Of a stretch of DNA of 64,000 bases, positions 17,977-26,525 are shown piece by piece. The notes under the pieces were generated by a model. The model worked only from the letters and a program-made list of their open reading frames with translations. It was not told the DNA's origin and did no database searches. The position numbers and the translations under genes are program-made. This DNA comes from Actinobacteria bacterium OK074. GTDB lineage: Bacteria > Actinomycetota > Actinomycetes > Streptomycetales > Streptomycetaceae. The DNA is taken from assembly GCA_001298575.1 (NCBI GenBank), contig LJCV01000188.1, forward strand, positions 124,001 to 188,000, written 5' to 3'. Every line of letters starts with the position of its first letter. Within the stretch, counting starts at the first letter, position 1.

Positions 17977-18126
17977 GTGAGCCCCGGCGATTCGGACGGA
18001 ACTCGTAGGGAAATGGGCGGAAATCCGCCTCGAAAATCGGCTCCAACACCAGCTTCAAGGACGCCTGAGCCACCCGGTCGCGGATAGTCGCGACGGAGGC
18101 GGCATACAGCCACTTCTCCCAGTCAG
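17977..18126 (-). pseudogene. Group II intron reverse transcriptase/maturase fragment
   Basis: About 50 codons on the minus strand read ADWEKWLYAA, TIRDRVAQASLKLVLEPIFE, then ADFRPFPYEFRPNRR. This closely follows the RT fingerprint of LtrA-type intron-encoded proteins (usually RDRVVQ...LKLVLEPIFEADF...SYGFRP). Neither an RT active site (YADD) nor a maturase domain remains nearby, and the frame lacks a start. It is a relic of an inserted retroelement. Confidence 0.7.
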
Positions 18127-18144
18127 CACTCGGGATCGCTGGAA

Positions 18145-18396
18145 GTGGCGCACCCCTTCCACCCTCTCGCCGGACGCGGTGTCGAGGTTCTGTACTCGAT
18201 GAAGCGGGGCGGCAGGCGGATGTTCGTGGTCGGCACCGGGACCGGGGCGAGTATGACGCTGCCGGTCGAGTGGACGGACCGCGGACCGGCGGCCCAGGAT
18301 GCGCGGGTCTCGCAAGAGGGGCTCGTCGAACTGCGCGCACTCCTGGATGCGTTGGCCATACGCTGCGTTGACCAGGCTGAAGGCGGAGAGTCCTGA
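18145..18396 (+). CDS. DUF5372-like small protein of a recombinase cassette
   Basis: An 83-aa protein beginning (GTG) AHPFHPLAGRGVEVLYSMK, with LPVEWTD in the middle. This resembles the small DUF5372 proteins commonly found just upstream of serine-recombinase genes in actinobacterial and proteobacterial mobile elements. No function is known. The ribosome binding site is weak and the downstream recombinase is truncated, so the gene is probably no longer functional. Confidence 0.5.
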   Translation: MAHPFHPLAGRGVEVLYSMKRGGRRMFVVGTGTGASMTLPVEWTDRGPAAQDARVSQEGLVELRALLDALAIRCVDQAEGGES

Positions 18397-18408
18397 TGGG
18401 ACGCCAAC

Positions 18409-18675
18409 GTGATGTGGGCGACCGCCGCCGGCCGGGAGCGAGGCCCGATGAACATCGAGGGCTGGCACCGTGCGGACGCCGTGATGACGGTCGCGAACAT
18501 GATCGAGGCGTCGCTGCGGGCGGGAGGTGGCCGGCGTGAACGGCGAGGGGAAGGTAACCGCCTCGCACCGCTCCCGGCCGGCCATCATCTACCTGCGGCA
18601 GTCGACGATGCTTCAGGTCCGCGACCACACGGAGTCGACCACACACCAGTACGCGCTGGTGGACCTGGCGGCTGA
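18409..18675 (+). CDS. Hypothetical small ORF between DUF5372 and recombinase
   Basis: An 88-codon frame starting MWATAAGRERGP, with MNIEGWHRADAVMTVANMIE as its most protein-like part. The downstream half overlaps the recombinase gene out of frame, so the true product may be shorter or absent. It occupies the place where similar cassettes carry a short uncharacterised protein. No domain recognised. Confidence 0.25.
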   Translation: MMWATAAGRERGPMNIEGWHRADAVMTVANMIEASLRAGGGRRERRGEGNRLAPLPAGHHLPAAVDDASGPRPHGVDHTPVRAGGPGG

Positions 18676-19138
18676 ACTGGGCTGGACACCGGAGAACATC
18701 CTGGTCATCGACAAGGACCTGGGCATCTCCGGCCGGTTCGGCACCGAACGCGGAGGCTTCCGCGACGTCGTCGCGAAGGTGTGCCTGGCCGAGGCCGGGG
18801 CCGTGTTCGGCCTGGAGGTCTCGCGCCTGGCCCGCTCGTCGGCGGACATCGCCCGGCTGCTGGAACTCGCGCGCCTGACCGACACCCTCGTCGTCGACAG
18901 CGACGCCGTCCATGACCTTGCGGACTTCGACGACCGGCTGCTGCTCGGTCTCAAGGGCAGCACGTCGGAGGCCGAGACCCACCTGCTCAACGGCCGCCTC
19001 CAGGGCGCCAAGCCGACCGCCGCGGCCCGCGGTGACCTGTGGGTTCCACTGCCCGTCGGGCTGGAGTACGACACGCCGGACCAACGATCCGATGATCTAA
19101 ACGAAACACCCCAGTCCACCGACAGCCACGTCTGGTGA
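18536..19138 (+). pseudogene. Truncated serine recombinase (resolvase/invertase catalytic domain)
   Basis: A 200-aa product. The catalytic domain starts with AIIYLRQS (nucleophile Ser after the YxR motif) and continues ILVIDKDLGISG, GRFGTERGGF and the conserved VFGLEVSRLARSSADIARLL. After LWVPLPVGLEYDT (about 19078) the sequence departs from the family and stops. The recombinase/zinc-ribbon/coiled-coil regions of large serine recombinases (450-700 aa) are missing. GTG 18536 has GGGAGGTGG upstream. The break coincides with the left part of the IS5-like remnant, which probably removed the 3' end. Confidence 0.75.
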
Positions 19139-20186
19139 TCCAGTGCGTGGGCCCAGAGTGTGTGTCCCCCCCCTCGGACACATAACTCTCACTGAGCGTT
19201 TGGTCCTGTCTCGGTTGAGTTGGTGTCGTTTCCAGAGTCCTGCGGCGGCGGGGCTGGTGTGCTTGATGGGGCAGTCGATGCGCCCGCGACGCCTGGGGAT
19301 CGTTTCGTTCCGGCTGCTCCTGTCTGCTCCCAACACGCCCCCGAGCGCCGCCTTTTGACCGCCGGCGAGCCCGGCCGCGGTCGACTGCATCGCAAACATG
19401 ACTCCGCACGGCCCCTGTCCCAGCGGCCTGTCGGACGCCCGCTGGGAACTGATCGAGCCCGCCCTGTACGTGGACCGCACCGGCATCCCCTGGCGCTGCC
19501 TCCCGCACGACTTCGCGCCGTGGGCCACGGTGTACGGGTACTTCGCCAAGTGGCAGCAGGACGGCGTCTTCGAGCGGCTCACCGGCCTGCTGCGGCGCCT
19601 GGTCCGCGAAGCCGAGGGCCGAGGCGCGGAGCCGTCGGCCTGCGTGCTGGACTCCCAGACCATCAAGACCTCCGCCAACGTACACCTCGCGCCAGGGCAC
19701 GGACGCCGGGAAACGGATCATCGGGCGCGAACGCCACCTCGGCTGCGACACCCTCGGCCTGCCGCTGACCGCTCTGGTCACGGCCGCCGGCGTCTCCGAC
19801 ACCGCGGTCGGCGTGACCCCGCCGACCCGCGTTCCCGCCGCCCACCCGCGCATCACCAAGGCATGGGTGGACGCCGGCTACCGCACCACCGCCATCGACC
19901 ACGGCGCTCGCCTCGGCATCGACGTCCACCCCGTCCACCGCCCGCCCGGCGCCCGCGGATTCACGATCATCCCGAGACGGTGGACCATCGGACGCGGCAT
20001 CGGCCGGCTCATGCACCACCGACGCCTCGCCCGCGACTACGAACGCCACCCGCACCGCTCCGAAGCCATGAGCCACCTCGCGATGATCGACCTCATGGCC
20101 CGCGGACTCACCGGCGAAGCCACCCCGAACTGGCGCGGAACCTGACCCGGGACCAAACACGAACCACCGGACCAAACGTGTTTCGT
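19101..20186 (+). mobile_element. Degenerate IS5-family (IS427-like) element
   Basis: Possible 9-bp terminal inverted repeats ACGAAACAC (19101-19109) and GTGTTTCGT (20178-20186) bracket a defective IS5-type transposase gene. The left 300 bp (to 19397) show no recognisable coding sequence. No clear target duplication was seen. The element lies against a truncated recombinase gene on its left and the sugar-utilisation operon on its right. The exact ends are uncertain. Confidence 0.5.
19398..20145 (+). pseudogene. IS5-family transposase, deleted and frameshifted
   Basis: The first frame reads LSDARWELIEPAL, then YVDRTGIPWRCLPHDFAPW and LDSQTIKTSANV (first catalytic Asp). The expected 30-odd residues between ELIEPAL and YVDRTG are missing. 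Near 19690 the frame shifts: QGTDAGKRIIGRERHLGCDT continues in another frame through ITKAWVDAGYRTT (second Asp) and HPHRSEAMSHLAMIDL (Glu), ending at 20145. The DDE residues survive, but an internal deletion plus a frameshift (LA-S-QG expected, two bases apparently lost) make it inactive. Confidence 0.8.
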
Positions 20187-20234
20187 GGTCGTACGTGACG
20201 GCGCCCTGGGCGGGACGGTCGCCGCGGCGGACGG

Positions 20235-22529
20235 TCAGTCGATCGTCAGCGTCGTTCTGCGCGTCGCGAGTGAGCTGTCGCCCACGTAGATGTCGATGTC
20301 ACCCGCTTCGAGTTCGAAGTGTCCGCCGGTGTCGTGGGTCCAGAAGCCGAGGTCCTCGGCGGCGAGGCGGAAGCGGACGGTGGTGCTCCTGCCCGGGGCC
20401 AGGCTCACCCTGCGGAAACCGCGCAGCCTGCGTACCGGCTGGACGATGCTCGCCACCGGATCGTGGAGGTAGAGCTGGACGACCTCGTCGCCCGCCCGCT
20501 CGCCGGTGTTGCGCACGGTGACCGTCACCTCGACGGTGTCGCCCTTGCGCAGGGCCCGGGAAGAGATCCGCGGGGTGCTCAGGGCGGGGTCTCCGATGGT
20601 GAACGTGGTGTAGCTCAGGCCGTGTCCGAAGGGGAACCGCGGTCCGTCGGGGAGGTCCAGGTACTTGGAGGTGTACTTGTTGGCGGCGTCGTAGGGGCGG
20701 CCGGTGTTCTCGTGGTTGTAGTAGATCGGGACCTGTCCGACGGTGCGGGGGAAGGACACCGGGAGTTTGCCGCCCGGGTTGACGGTGCCGAACAGCACGT
20801 CCGCGACGGCGTTGCCCGCCTCCATGCCGGGGTGCCACGCCTCCAGGACGGCGGGGGCGGAGTCCAGCCAGCCGCCGACGGTGAGGGGGCGCCCGTTGAC
20901 CAGGACGACGACGAACGGCTTGCCCGTGGCGGTGATCGCGGTGATCAGATCCTCCTGCGCCCCGGGCAGGGTGATGTCGCTGCGCGAGCCGGCCTCGCCG
21001 CTCATGGCCGCGGGCTCGCCGACCACGACGACGGTGACGTCGGCCGCCTGTGCCGCCGCTGCCGCGTCCTTGATTCCCGAGGTGTCGGTGCCGTCCGCGT
21101 TCACCCCCGTGACGGCGGTGACCTTCGCCCGGGGAGCCGCCGCCTTGATGCCCGCCAGAAGGGTGACGGCGGGGAAGGTCGCCGCCCCGGGGCCGGCCCA
21201 CGTCCCTTGCAGGTCTGTGGAGTCGGCGAAGGGGCCGACCACGGCGATGGAGCCGATCCCCGGGTGCAGGGGCAGGGCGCCCTTGTCGTTCTTCAGCAGC
21301 ACCATGGATCGCGCGGCCGTCGCCCGGGCCGCGGCACGGGCCTGCTTGGTCGGCTCCAGGACCGCCGCGTCCTCGTCGGCGTAGGGGTGGTCGAAGAGCC
21401 CGAGCCGGAACTTCAGGCGCAGGATGCGGGCGACCGCGTCGTCCAGCCGGCCGGCCGTGATCCGGCCGCTCTTGAGCAACTGCCTGCCGTGGTCGGCGAG
21501 GTTGGTGCTGACCATCTCCATGTCCACCCCGGCGTTCAGGGCGAGCCGGCCGGCGTCGGCCCCGTCGGCGGCGAAGCCGTGGACGATCAGCTCCTGGATG
21601 CCGGTGTAGTCGCTGACGACGAACCCGTCGAAGCCCCACTCGTCCTTGAGGACGTCGGTCAGCGTGTGCCGGTTGCCGTGGGCGGGGACCCCGCTGACGG
21701 TGTTGAAGGAGGCCATGACGGTGGCCACCCCGGCGTCCAGGGCCGCCTTGAACGGCGGGAGGTAGTGGTTGCGGAGGCGGGCCTCGGAGGTGTCCACGGT
21801 GTTGTAGTCACGGCCGCCCTCCGCGCCCCCGTAGGCGACGAAGTGCTTGGCGCAGGCCGCGAGCCGGCCGTCGGCGTCCAGGCGGGTGCCGTCGCCCTGG
21901 TAGCCGCGGGTCTTGGCCGCGGCGAAGGCCGCCGCGAGGTAGGGGTCCTCGCCGCTGCCCTCCGCGATACGGCCCCAGCGCGGCTCGTGGGTGACGTCCA
22001 TCATCGGGGAGAACGTCCAGCGCACCCCGTTGGAGCGCGCCTCCGCGGCGGCGACGTCGGCGTCCGTGCGGGTCACCGCCGGGTCGAAGCTGGACGCCTG
22101 GGCGAGCGGGACGGGGAACGTGGTCCAGAAGCCGTGGATGACGTCGAGGCCGAACAGCAGCGGGATGCCCAGCCGCGATTCCTCGACGGCCAGGCGCTGG
22201 AGGTCGTTGGTGTGCTTCGCCCCGTAGATGTTGAACACGGACCCGAGCCGGCCCGTGCGGGCGGCCTGCTCCGCCTGTTCCGTCTGCGCGCCGCCGGGAC
22301 CGGAGTCGCCCGTCCAGGACATCTGCTGCAACTGCCCCAGCTTCTCCTCGACGGTCATCCGGCCCAGCAGGGCCTTGACCTTCGCCTCGTACGGACCGGT
22401 CTCGTGCCGTGCGACCGCGACCGGACCGGGCTCCTCGGCCCGTGCGGTCCCCGTGGTGGCCGCTGTGGCCGCGGTGGCGACCGTACCGCCGAGTGCCGTG
22501 ATGACCGTGCGCCTGCGTACCAAACCCAT
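20235..22529 (-). CDS. Tat-exported GH3 beta-glucosidase
   Basis: A 764-aa glycoside hydrolase family 3 enzyme. The N-terminus VRRRTVITALGGTVATAA is a twin-arginine signal. The GH3 N-terminal barrel includes LGIPLLFGLDVIHG, CAKHFVAYGG and the nucleophile Asp307 in GFVVSDYTG. The GH3_C domain and a fibronectin III-like C-terminus (VEVTVTVRNTGERAGDEVVQ) follow. It releases terminal beta-linked sugars outside the cell. It is the last gene of the minus-strand ABC/glycosidase operon, 91 bp after the cytoplasmic GH3 gene. Specificity (gluco- or xylo-) is not certain. Confidence 0.92.
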   Translation of the reverse strand: MGLVRRRTVITALGGTVATAATAATTGTARAEEPGPVAVARHETGPYEAKVKALLGRMTVEEKLGQLQQMSWTGDSGPGGAQTEQAEQAARTGRLGSVFNIYGAKHTNDLQRLAVEESRLGIPLLFGLDVIHGFWTTFPVPLAQASSFDPAVTRTDADVAAAEARSNGVRWTFSPMMDVTHEPRWGRIAEGSGEDPYLAAAFAAAKTRGYQGDGTRLDADGRLAACAKHFVAYGGAEGGRDYNTVDTSEARLRNHYLPPFKAALDAGVATVMASFNTVSGVPAHGNRHTLTDVLKDEWGFDGFVVSDYTGIQELIVHGFAADGADAGRLALNAGVDMEMVSTNLADHGRQLLKSGRITAGRLDDAVARILRLKFRLGLFDHPYADEDAAVLEPTKQARAAARATAARSMVLLKNDKGALPLHPGIGSIAVVGPFADSTDLQGTWAGPGAATFPAVTLLAGIKAAAPRAKVTAVTGVNADGTDTSGIKDAAAAAQAADVTVVVVGEPAAMSGEAGSRSDITLPGAQEDLITAITATGKPFVVVLVNGRPLTVGGWLDSAPAVLEAWHPGMEAGNAVADVLFGTVNPGGKLPVSFPRTVGQVPIYYNHENTGRPYDAANKYTSKYLDLPDGPRFPFGHGLSYTTFTIGDPALSTPRISSRALRKGDTVEVTVTVRNTGERAGDEVVQLYLHDPVASIVQPVRRLRGFRRVSLAPGRSTTVRFRLAAEDLGFWTHDTGGHFELEAGDIDIYVGDSSLATRRTTLTID

Positions 22530-22620
22530 GCCTTCGCCTTTGATAGGAGGGGCTGATCCCGGGCCCGCCGCGTCAACGGTCGCGGCAGGCCACGAAAGGG
22601 GTGCGTCCACGTCAATAACG

Positions 22621-24924
22621 TCACCTGGGCGGCGCGTGTACACGGAAGCGCGCCGTCAGCTGGTGCTGGTGCCGTGAACTGGGGCCCACGCGCAGTTCGA
22701 ACTCGCCCGGCTCGACGACGCGTCGGTTGTCGGCGCCGACCAGGGAACAGCGGGAGACGGGGATCTCGATGCCGACGTCGGCGCTCCCGCCCGGAGGGAT
22801 CTCGGTCCGCACGAACGCCTTCAGTTCGTGTTCGGCCCAGGTGACGCTGGTGGCCAGGTCGCTGACGTACGCCTGGACGGTCTCCAGGGCGGGGCGGCTG
22901 CCGGTGTTGGTGAGACGTACGGTCGCGTGGACGGTGCCGTCGACGGGCACGTCCTGGTCCCGCAGGGCGAGCGCGGAGTAGGTGACGGTGGTGTAGCCGA
23001 GGCCCTCGCCGAACGCGAACAGCGGATCCTGGGTGAGGTCGGCGTAGCGGGTGCCGTGCTGGCCGCGTACCTGGTTGTAGAAGACGGGCTGCTGGCCGAC
23101 GTGGCGCGCGAAGGAGATCGGCAGCCGGCCGCCGGGTTCGACGAGCCCGAGGAGGAGCTCGGCGACGGCGCGGCCCCCGCGCATGCCCGGGTTGAACGCC
23201 TCGATCAGTGCCGCCGCGTCGAGCGCGGAGCCGGGCAGGGTGCTGGGCTTGGACTGGACGAGGACGACGATCATGGGCGTGCCGGTGGCGGCGACCGCGT
23301 CGAGGAGGGCGATCTGGCCGCCCTGGAGGTCCAGGGTCGCCGTCGAGCGGCCCTCGCCGGTGAGGGCGATGGTGTCGCCGACCACGACCACCGCGTAGTC
23401 GGCGGCCCGGGCGGCGGCGACCGCTTCCCGCAACTGTGCCTTCTCGACCGGTGCGGAGCTGAAGACGGGCGGTTTCGGCTGGCCGTCGGGCCAGTGGGAG
23501 CCGCTGGGGTCGGGGACGAGGACCTCGATGTCGGCTCCCCGGGCGTGGGTGACCGTCCAGTGGGCGGGGGCGACGGCACGGACCCCGTCGAGCACGGTCT
23601 CCACCAGCTCGCGGGGGTGCCCGTCCGGCATCCAGTCCACCTGGCCCGAGGCTCCGGCCCAGTCGCCCAACATGGCATGCGGGTCATGGGAGTTGGGGCC
23701 GATGACCGCGATGGTGCGGGGCGGGCCCTGATGGGCGGCGCGGCCGTGTCCGTCGTCGGTCAGCCCGCCCGCGAAGGGGAGGGTGCCGTCGTTGCGCAGC
23801 AGGACCAGGGAGCGGCGCGCGGTCTCCAGGTTGAGGTCGGAGTGCTCGCGGCAGCCGATGACCGCGTGCTGCCGCTCGGGGTCGGGGGCGCGGGGGTTCT
23901 CGAAGAGGCCGAGTTCGAACTTGAGGCGCAGGACCCGTCGTACGGCCTCGTCGATCTGCTTCTGGTCGGTCAGGCCGCGAGCGACCGCCGTCTGGGCCGC
24001 CTCGAAGAACTCCGGGGTGGTCATGACGAGGTCGTTGCCGGCGTCGATGGCGCGGGCGGCGGCCTCGACGTGGTCGGCGCAGACCTTCTGTTCCCAGACC
24101 ATCCGGCCGACGTTGTCCCAGTCGGTCACCAGGGTTCCGGTGAAGCCCCATTCGCCCTTGAGGACGTCGTTGAGCAGCCACTTGCCGGCCGTGATCGGCA
24201 CGCCGTCCACGGACTGGTAGCCGAGCATGAAGGTGCGGCAGCCGGCCCGGGCCGCCCGTTCGAAGGGCGGCAGGAACCAGGAGCGGAGCCCCCGCGGGGT
24301 CAGGTCGGCCTCGCTCGCGTCCCGTCCGCCCCGGGTCTCGGAGTAACCGGCGAAGTGCTTGGCGCAGGCGAGGACCGCGGTCGGGTCGGCCAGGCCGTCG
24401 CCCTGGTAGCCGGCCACCATCGCGGCCCCCAACTCGCCGATGAGGTACGGGTCTTCGCCGAAGGTCTCGTCGACCCGGCCCCAGCGCAGGTCGCGGGCGA
24501 CGCACAGCACCGGGGAGAACGTCCAGTGGATGCCGGTCGCGGAGACCTCGGTCGCGGTGGCCCGGGCGGCTCGCCTCAGCAGCTCGGGGTCCCAGGTGCA
24601 GGCCATGGCGAGCTGGGTGGGGAAGATCGTGGCGCCGGGCCAGAAGGAGTGGCCGTGGATGCAGTCGTCGGCCGTGAGCAGGGGGATGCCGAGGCGGGTC
24701 CGCCGGGCCAGCGCGATGGCCTCGTGCATCCGCTCGGGCGAGGCGTGCAGGATCGACCCGGCCAGCTTGGCCGACACGATGTCCGCCAGATCGCCGCGGG
24801 CGTCGAGTTGCAGCAGCTGCCCGACCTTCTCCGGCAGGGTCATCCGAGCCAGCAGGTCGTCGACCCTGACGTCCGGGGACTCTCCCGGATCCAGGTAGAC
24901 CGCTGTACGAACCGAGTGCTCCAA
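22621..24924 (-). CDS. Cytoplasmic GH3 beta-glucosidase/beta-xylosidase
   Basis: A 767-aa GH3 enzyme without a signal peptide. It shows LLTADDCIHGHSFWPGATIF, CAKHFAGYSETRGGRD and the nucleophile Asp268 in TLVTDWDN, followed by GH3_C and a C-terminal FnIII-like domain. The start was placed at TTG 24924 because GGAG lies six bases upstream; a TTG at 24936 would add four residues but lacks such a site. It probably cleaves imported oligosaccharides, complementing the exported GH3 enzyme encoded next to it. Confidence 0.88.
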   Translation of the reverse strand: MEHSVRTAVYLDPGESPDVRVDDLLARMTLPEKVGQLLQLDARGDLADIVSAKLAGSILHASPERMHEAIALARRTRLGIPLLTADDCIHGHSFWPGATIFPTQLAMACTWDPELLRRAARATATEVSATGIHWTFSPVLCVARDLRWGRVDETFGEDPYLIGELGAAMVAGYQGDGLADPTAVLACAKHFAGYSETRGGRDASEADLTPRGLRSWFLPPFERAARAGCRTFMLGYQSVDGVPITAGKWLLNDVLKGEWGFTGTLVTDWDNVGRMVWEQKVCADHVEAAARAIDAGNDLVMTTPEFFEAAQTAVARGLTDQKQIDEAVRRVLRLKFELGLFENPRAPDPERQHAVIGCREHSDLNLETARRSLVLLRNDGTLPFAGGLTDDGHGRAAHQGPPRTIAVIGPNSHDPHAMLGDWAGASGQVDWMPDGHPRELVETVLDGVRAVAPAHWTVTHARGADIEVLVPDPSGSHWPDGQPKPPVFSSAPVEKAQLREAVAAARAADYAVVVVGDTIALTGEGRSTATLDLQGGQIALLDAVAATGTPMIVVLVQSKPSTLPGSALDAAALIEAFNPGMRGGRAVAELLLGLVEPGGRLPISFARHVGQQPVFYNQVRGQHGTRYADLTQDPLFAFGEGLGYTTVTYSALALRDQDVPVDGTVHATVRLTNTGSRPALETVQAYVSDLATSVTWAEHELKAFVRTEIPPGGSADVGIEIPVSRCSLVGADNRRVVEPGEFELRVGPSSRHQHQLTARFRVHAPPR

Positions 24925-24981
24925 AACGAACTCCAAGGAAGATCGATCGTCTGTGTGGGGTGGGATGTGTGCGGCGGACGG

Positions 24982-26367
24982 TCAGACCGGGGCGGCGTCG
25001 TGTTCCACGGTGATCGGGGACAACTCCCATGCCTCGACGGCGTAGTCGAGGTCCCCGCCGGCCTGGATGCGCCAGGGGGTGTCGCCCGTGGGGTAGAAGC
25101 GCAGGGTCAGGGTCTGCCCGGTGGACAGGTACAGCTCCGCCACGGAGTGGTCGACGATCAGACGCAGTTCCACGGAGTCGGAATCGGTCGCCGGACAGGG
25201 CAGTGCGTACGAGCCGCCGCGCGCCCGCGGATCCAGGGAGGCGTGGCCGCGGTCGACGACGAGCTGACGGTTCGTCAGGTCGAGCCGGATGTCGAGGTGT
25301 TCCGTGCCGTCGGCGGACGTGACCAGCCTCAGCACCCCGGATCCGGACGCGGTCAGGCGGGCCGACAGGTCGAAGCGGCGGCCGACCCGGCCGAGGTCGA
25401 CGGGGTCGTACGAGGTGCTGCGGCCGGCGCACTTGAGCTGCAATCGGCCGCGCAGGGCGAGGAGTTCGCGGGCGGGCCGCTGGCGGATCGTGCCGTCCTC
25501 GGCGAGTTCGCATTCGCGCGGGACGGTGAGCAGACCGGCCCAGCCCGATTCCTCCGCCCAGTCGTCGTCGCGTGCCTCCCGGGCCCAACCCCACAGCAGC
25601 AGACGGCCGTTGGGGGCGCGCAGCAGGGCGGGGGCGTAGAGGTCGGGTCCGTGGTCCAGGGGCACGGGCTTGCCCTCGGCGGTGAGGACCAGGGTGCCGC
25701 GGGGTCCGGTGCGCGGGCTCCAGTCGCTGACGATCAGCGCATGGCCGCGGGGGCCGAAGTCGGCGTACTGGGGGCACTCCCAGCCGGTGTCGGGGCCGCC
25801 GCCGACGGCGAACGGGCCCCGGAACGTCCAGCGCTCCAGGTCGTCCGACCCGTACAGGAACGCGGCGCCCCGGCCGTCGTCCAGGGCGGCGCCGACGAGC
25901 ATCCGCCATCCGCCCTCCTGCCGCCACACGTACGGGTCGCGCCACATCGTGGCGCCGTCCGGCGGCTCGGGGATCACCGGCTCCGGCCGCTTGGCCCAAC
26001 TCAGGCCCCCGTCACGGGAGTCCGCGGCGGCGATCGGCTGCCACCAGCGGTCGGCGCGGTGCGCGGAGTAGAAGGCCACGAGCCGTTCGCCGTCGCTGAC
26101 GGCGTTGCCGGAGAAGCAGCCGTCGGCGTCGTAACCGCCGGGAGTGGGGGCGAGGGCGGGCGGAAGGAGCTGCCAGTGGACCAGGTCGGGGCTGCGGCAG
26201 TGGCCCCAGTGGATGTTCCCGTGGCGGGGGCCGTCCGGGTTGTACTGGAAGAACACGTGGTAGTGGCCGTCGTGGAAGGACAGGCCGTTGGGGTCGTTGA
26301 TCCACCCCGTCGGCGGTCGCAGGTGCACGGCGGGCCGGTGGGGGTCGGAGGCGGGGGATACGGACAC
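24982..26367 (-). CDS. GH32 beta-fructosidase (levanase/sucrase-like)
   Basis: A 461-aa family 32 enzyme with all three signature motifs: nucleophile Asp25 in WINDPNG, the transition-state Asp in WRDPYVW, and the acid/base Glu in WECPQYAD. A C-terminal beta-sandwich (from about residue 330) completes the fold. No signal peptide, so it acts on imported fructosides or sucrose-like sugars. The GTG at 26367 follows AAAGG by eight bases. It sits between two hairpins and the GH3 gene in the operon; a fructoside as one transported substrate is inferred. Confidence 0.92.
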   Translation of the reverse strand: MSVSPASDPHRPAVHLRPPTGWINDPNGLSFHDGHYHVFFQYNPDGPRHGNIHWGHCRSPDLVHWQLLPPALAPTPGGYDADGCFSGNAVSDGERLVAFYSAHRADRWWQPIAAADSRDGGLSWAKRPEPVIPEPPDGATMWRDPYVWRQEGGWRMLVGAALDDGRGAAFLYGSDDLERWTFRGPFAVGGGPDTGWECPQYADFGPRGHALIVSDWSPRTGPRGTLVLTAEGKPVPLDHGPDLYAPALLRAPNGRLLLWGWAREARDDDWAEESGWAGLLTVPRECELAEDGTIRQRPARELLALRGRLQLKCAGRSTSYDPVDLGRVGRRFDLSARLTASGSGVLRLVTSADGTEHLDIRLDLTNRQLVVDRGHASLDPRARGGSYALPCPATDSDSVELRLIVDHSVAELYLSTGQTLTLRFYPTGDTPWRIQAGGDLDYAVEAWELSPITVEHDAAPV

Positions 26368-26393
26368 GGCCGCGGCCTTTCTGGACGGGGGAT

Positions 26394-26439
26394 CTCGTCG
26401 TGCACGGCGAGCGGGGCGGGATCGGCCGTGCACGACGAG
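26394..26439. other. Intercistronic hairpin upstream of the GH32 gene
   Basis: CTCGTCGTGCACGGC (26394-26408) pairs perfectly with GCCGTGCACGACGAG (26425-26439) around 16 bases. With the hairpin at 26487-26525 it occupies the GH1-GH32 gap and could stop, stabilise or process the transcript. Confidence 0.55.
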
Positions 26440-26486
26440 GACGGGAACCGGAGGGTGTCAGGAACCCTCGGGCTCCCGCGCTGAGG

Positions 26487-26525
26487 AGCCGCGAACTGCT
26501 AGGCGGTGCGGGGCAGTTCGCGGCT
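26487..26525. terminator. Hairpin overlapping the GH1 stop codon
   Basis: AGCCGCGAACTGC (26487-26499) pairs with GCAGTTCGCGGCT (26513-26525), a perfect 13-bp stem including the last codons and TAG of the GH1 gene. It is a likely internal terminator or attenuator within the operon. Confidence 0.5.

Noticed and set aside
19690..19690. Programmed frameshift in the IS5 transposase
   Set aside because: There is no slippery A-run at the shift, and an internal deletion upstream points to decay rather than regulated frameshifting.
22828..26484. Plus-strand open frame of 1218 codons opposite the GH3 and GH32 genes
   Set aside because: It spans two real minus-strand genes and their gap, and its Gly/Val/Asp-rich composition is typical of antisense frames in GC-rich DNA.
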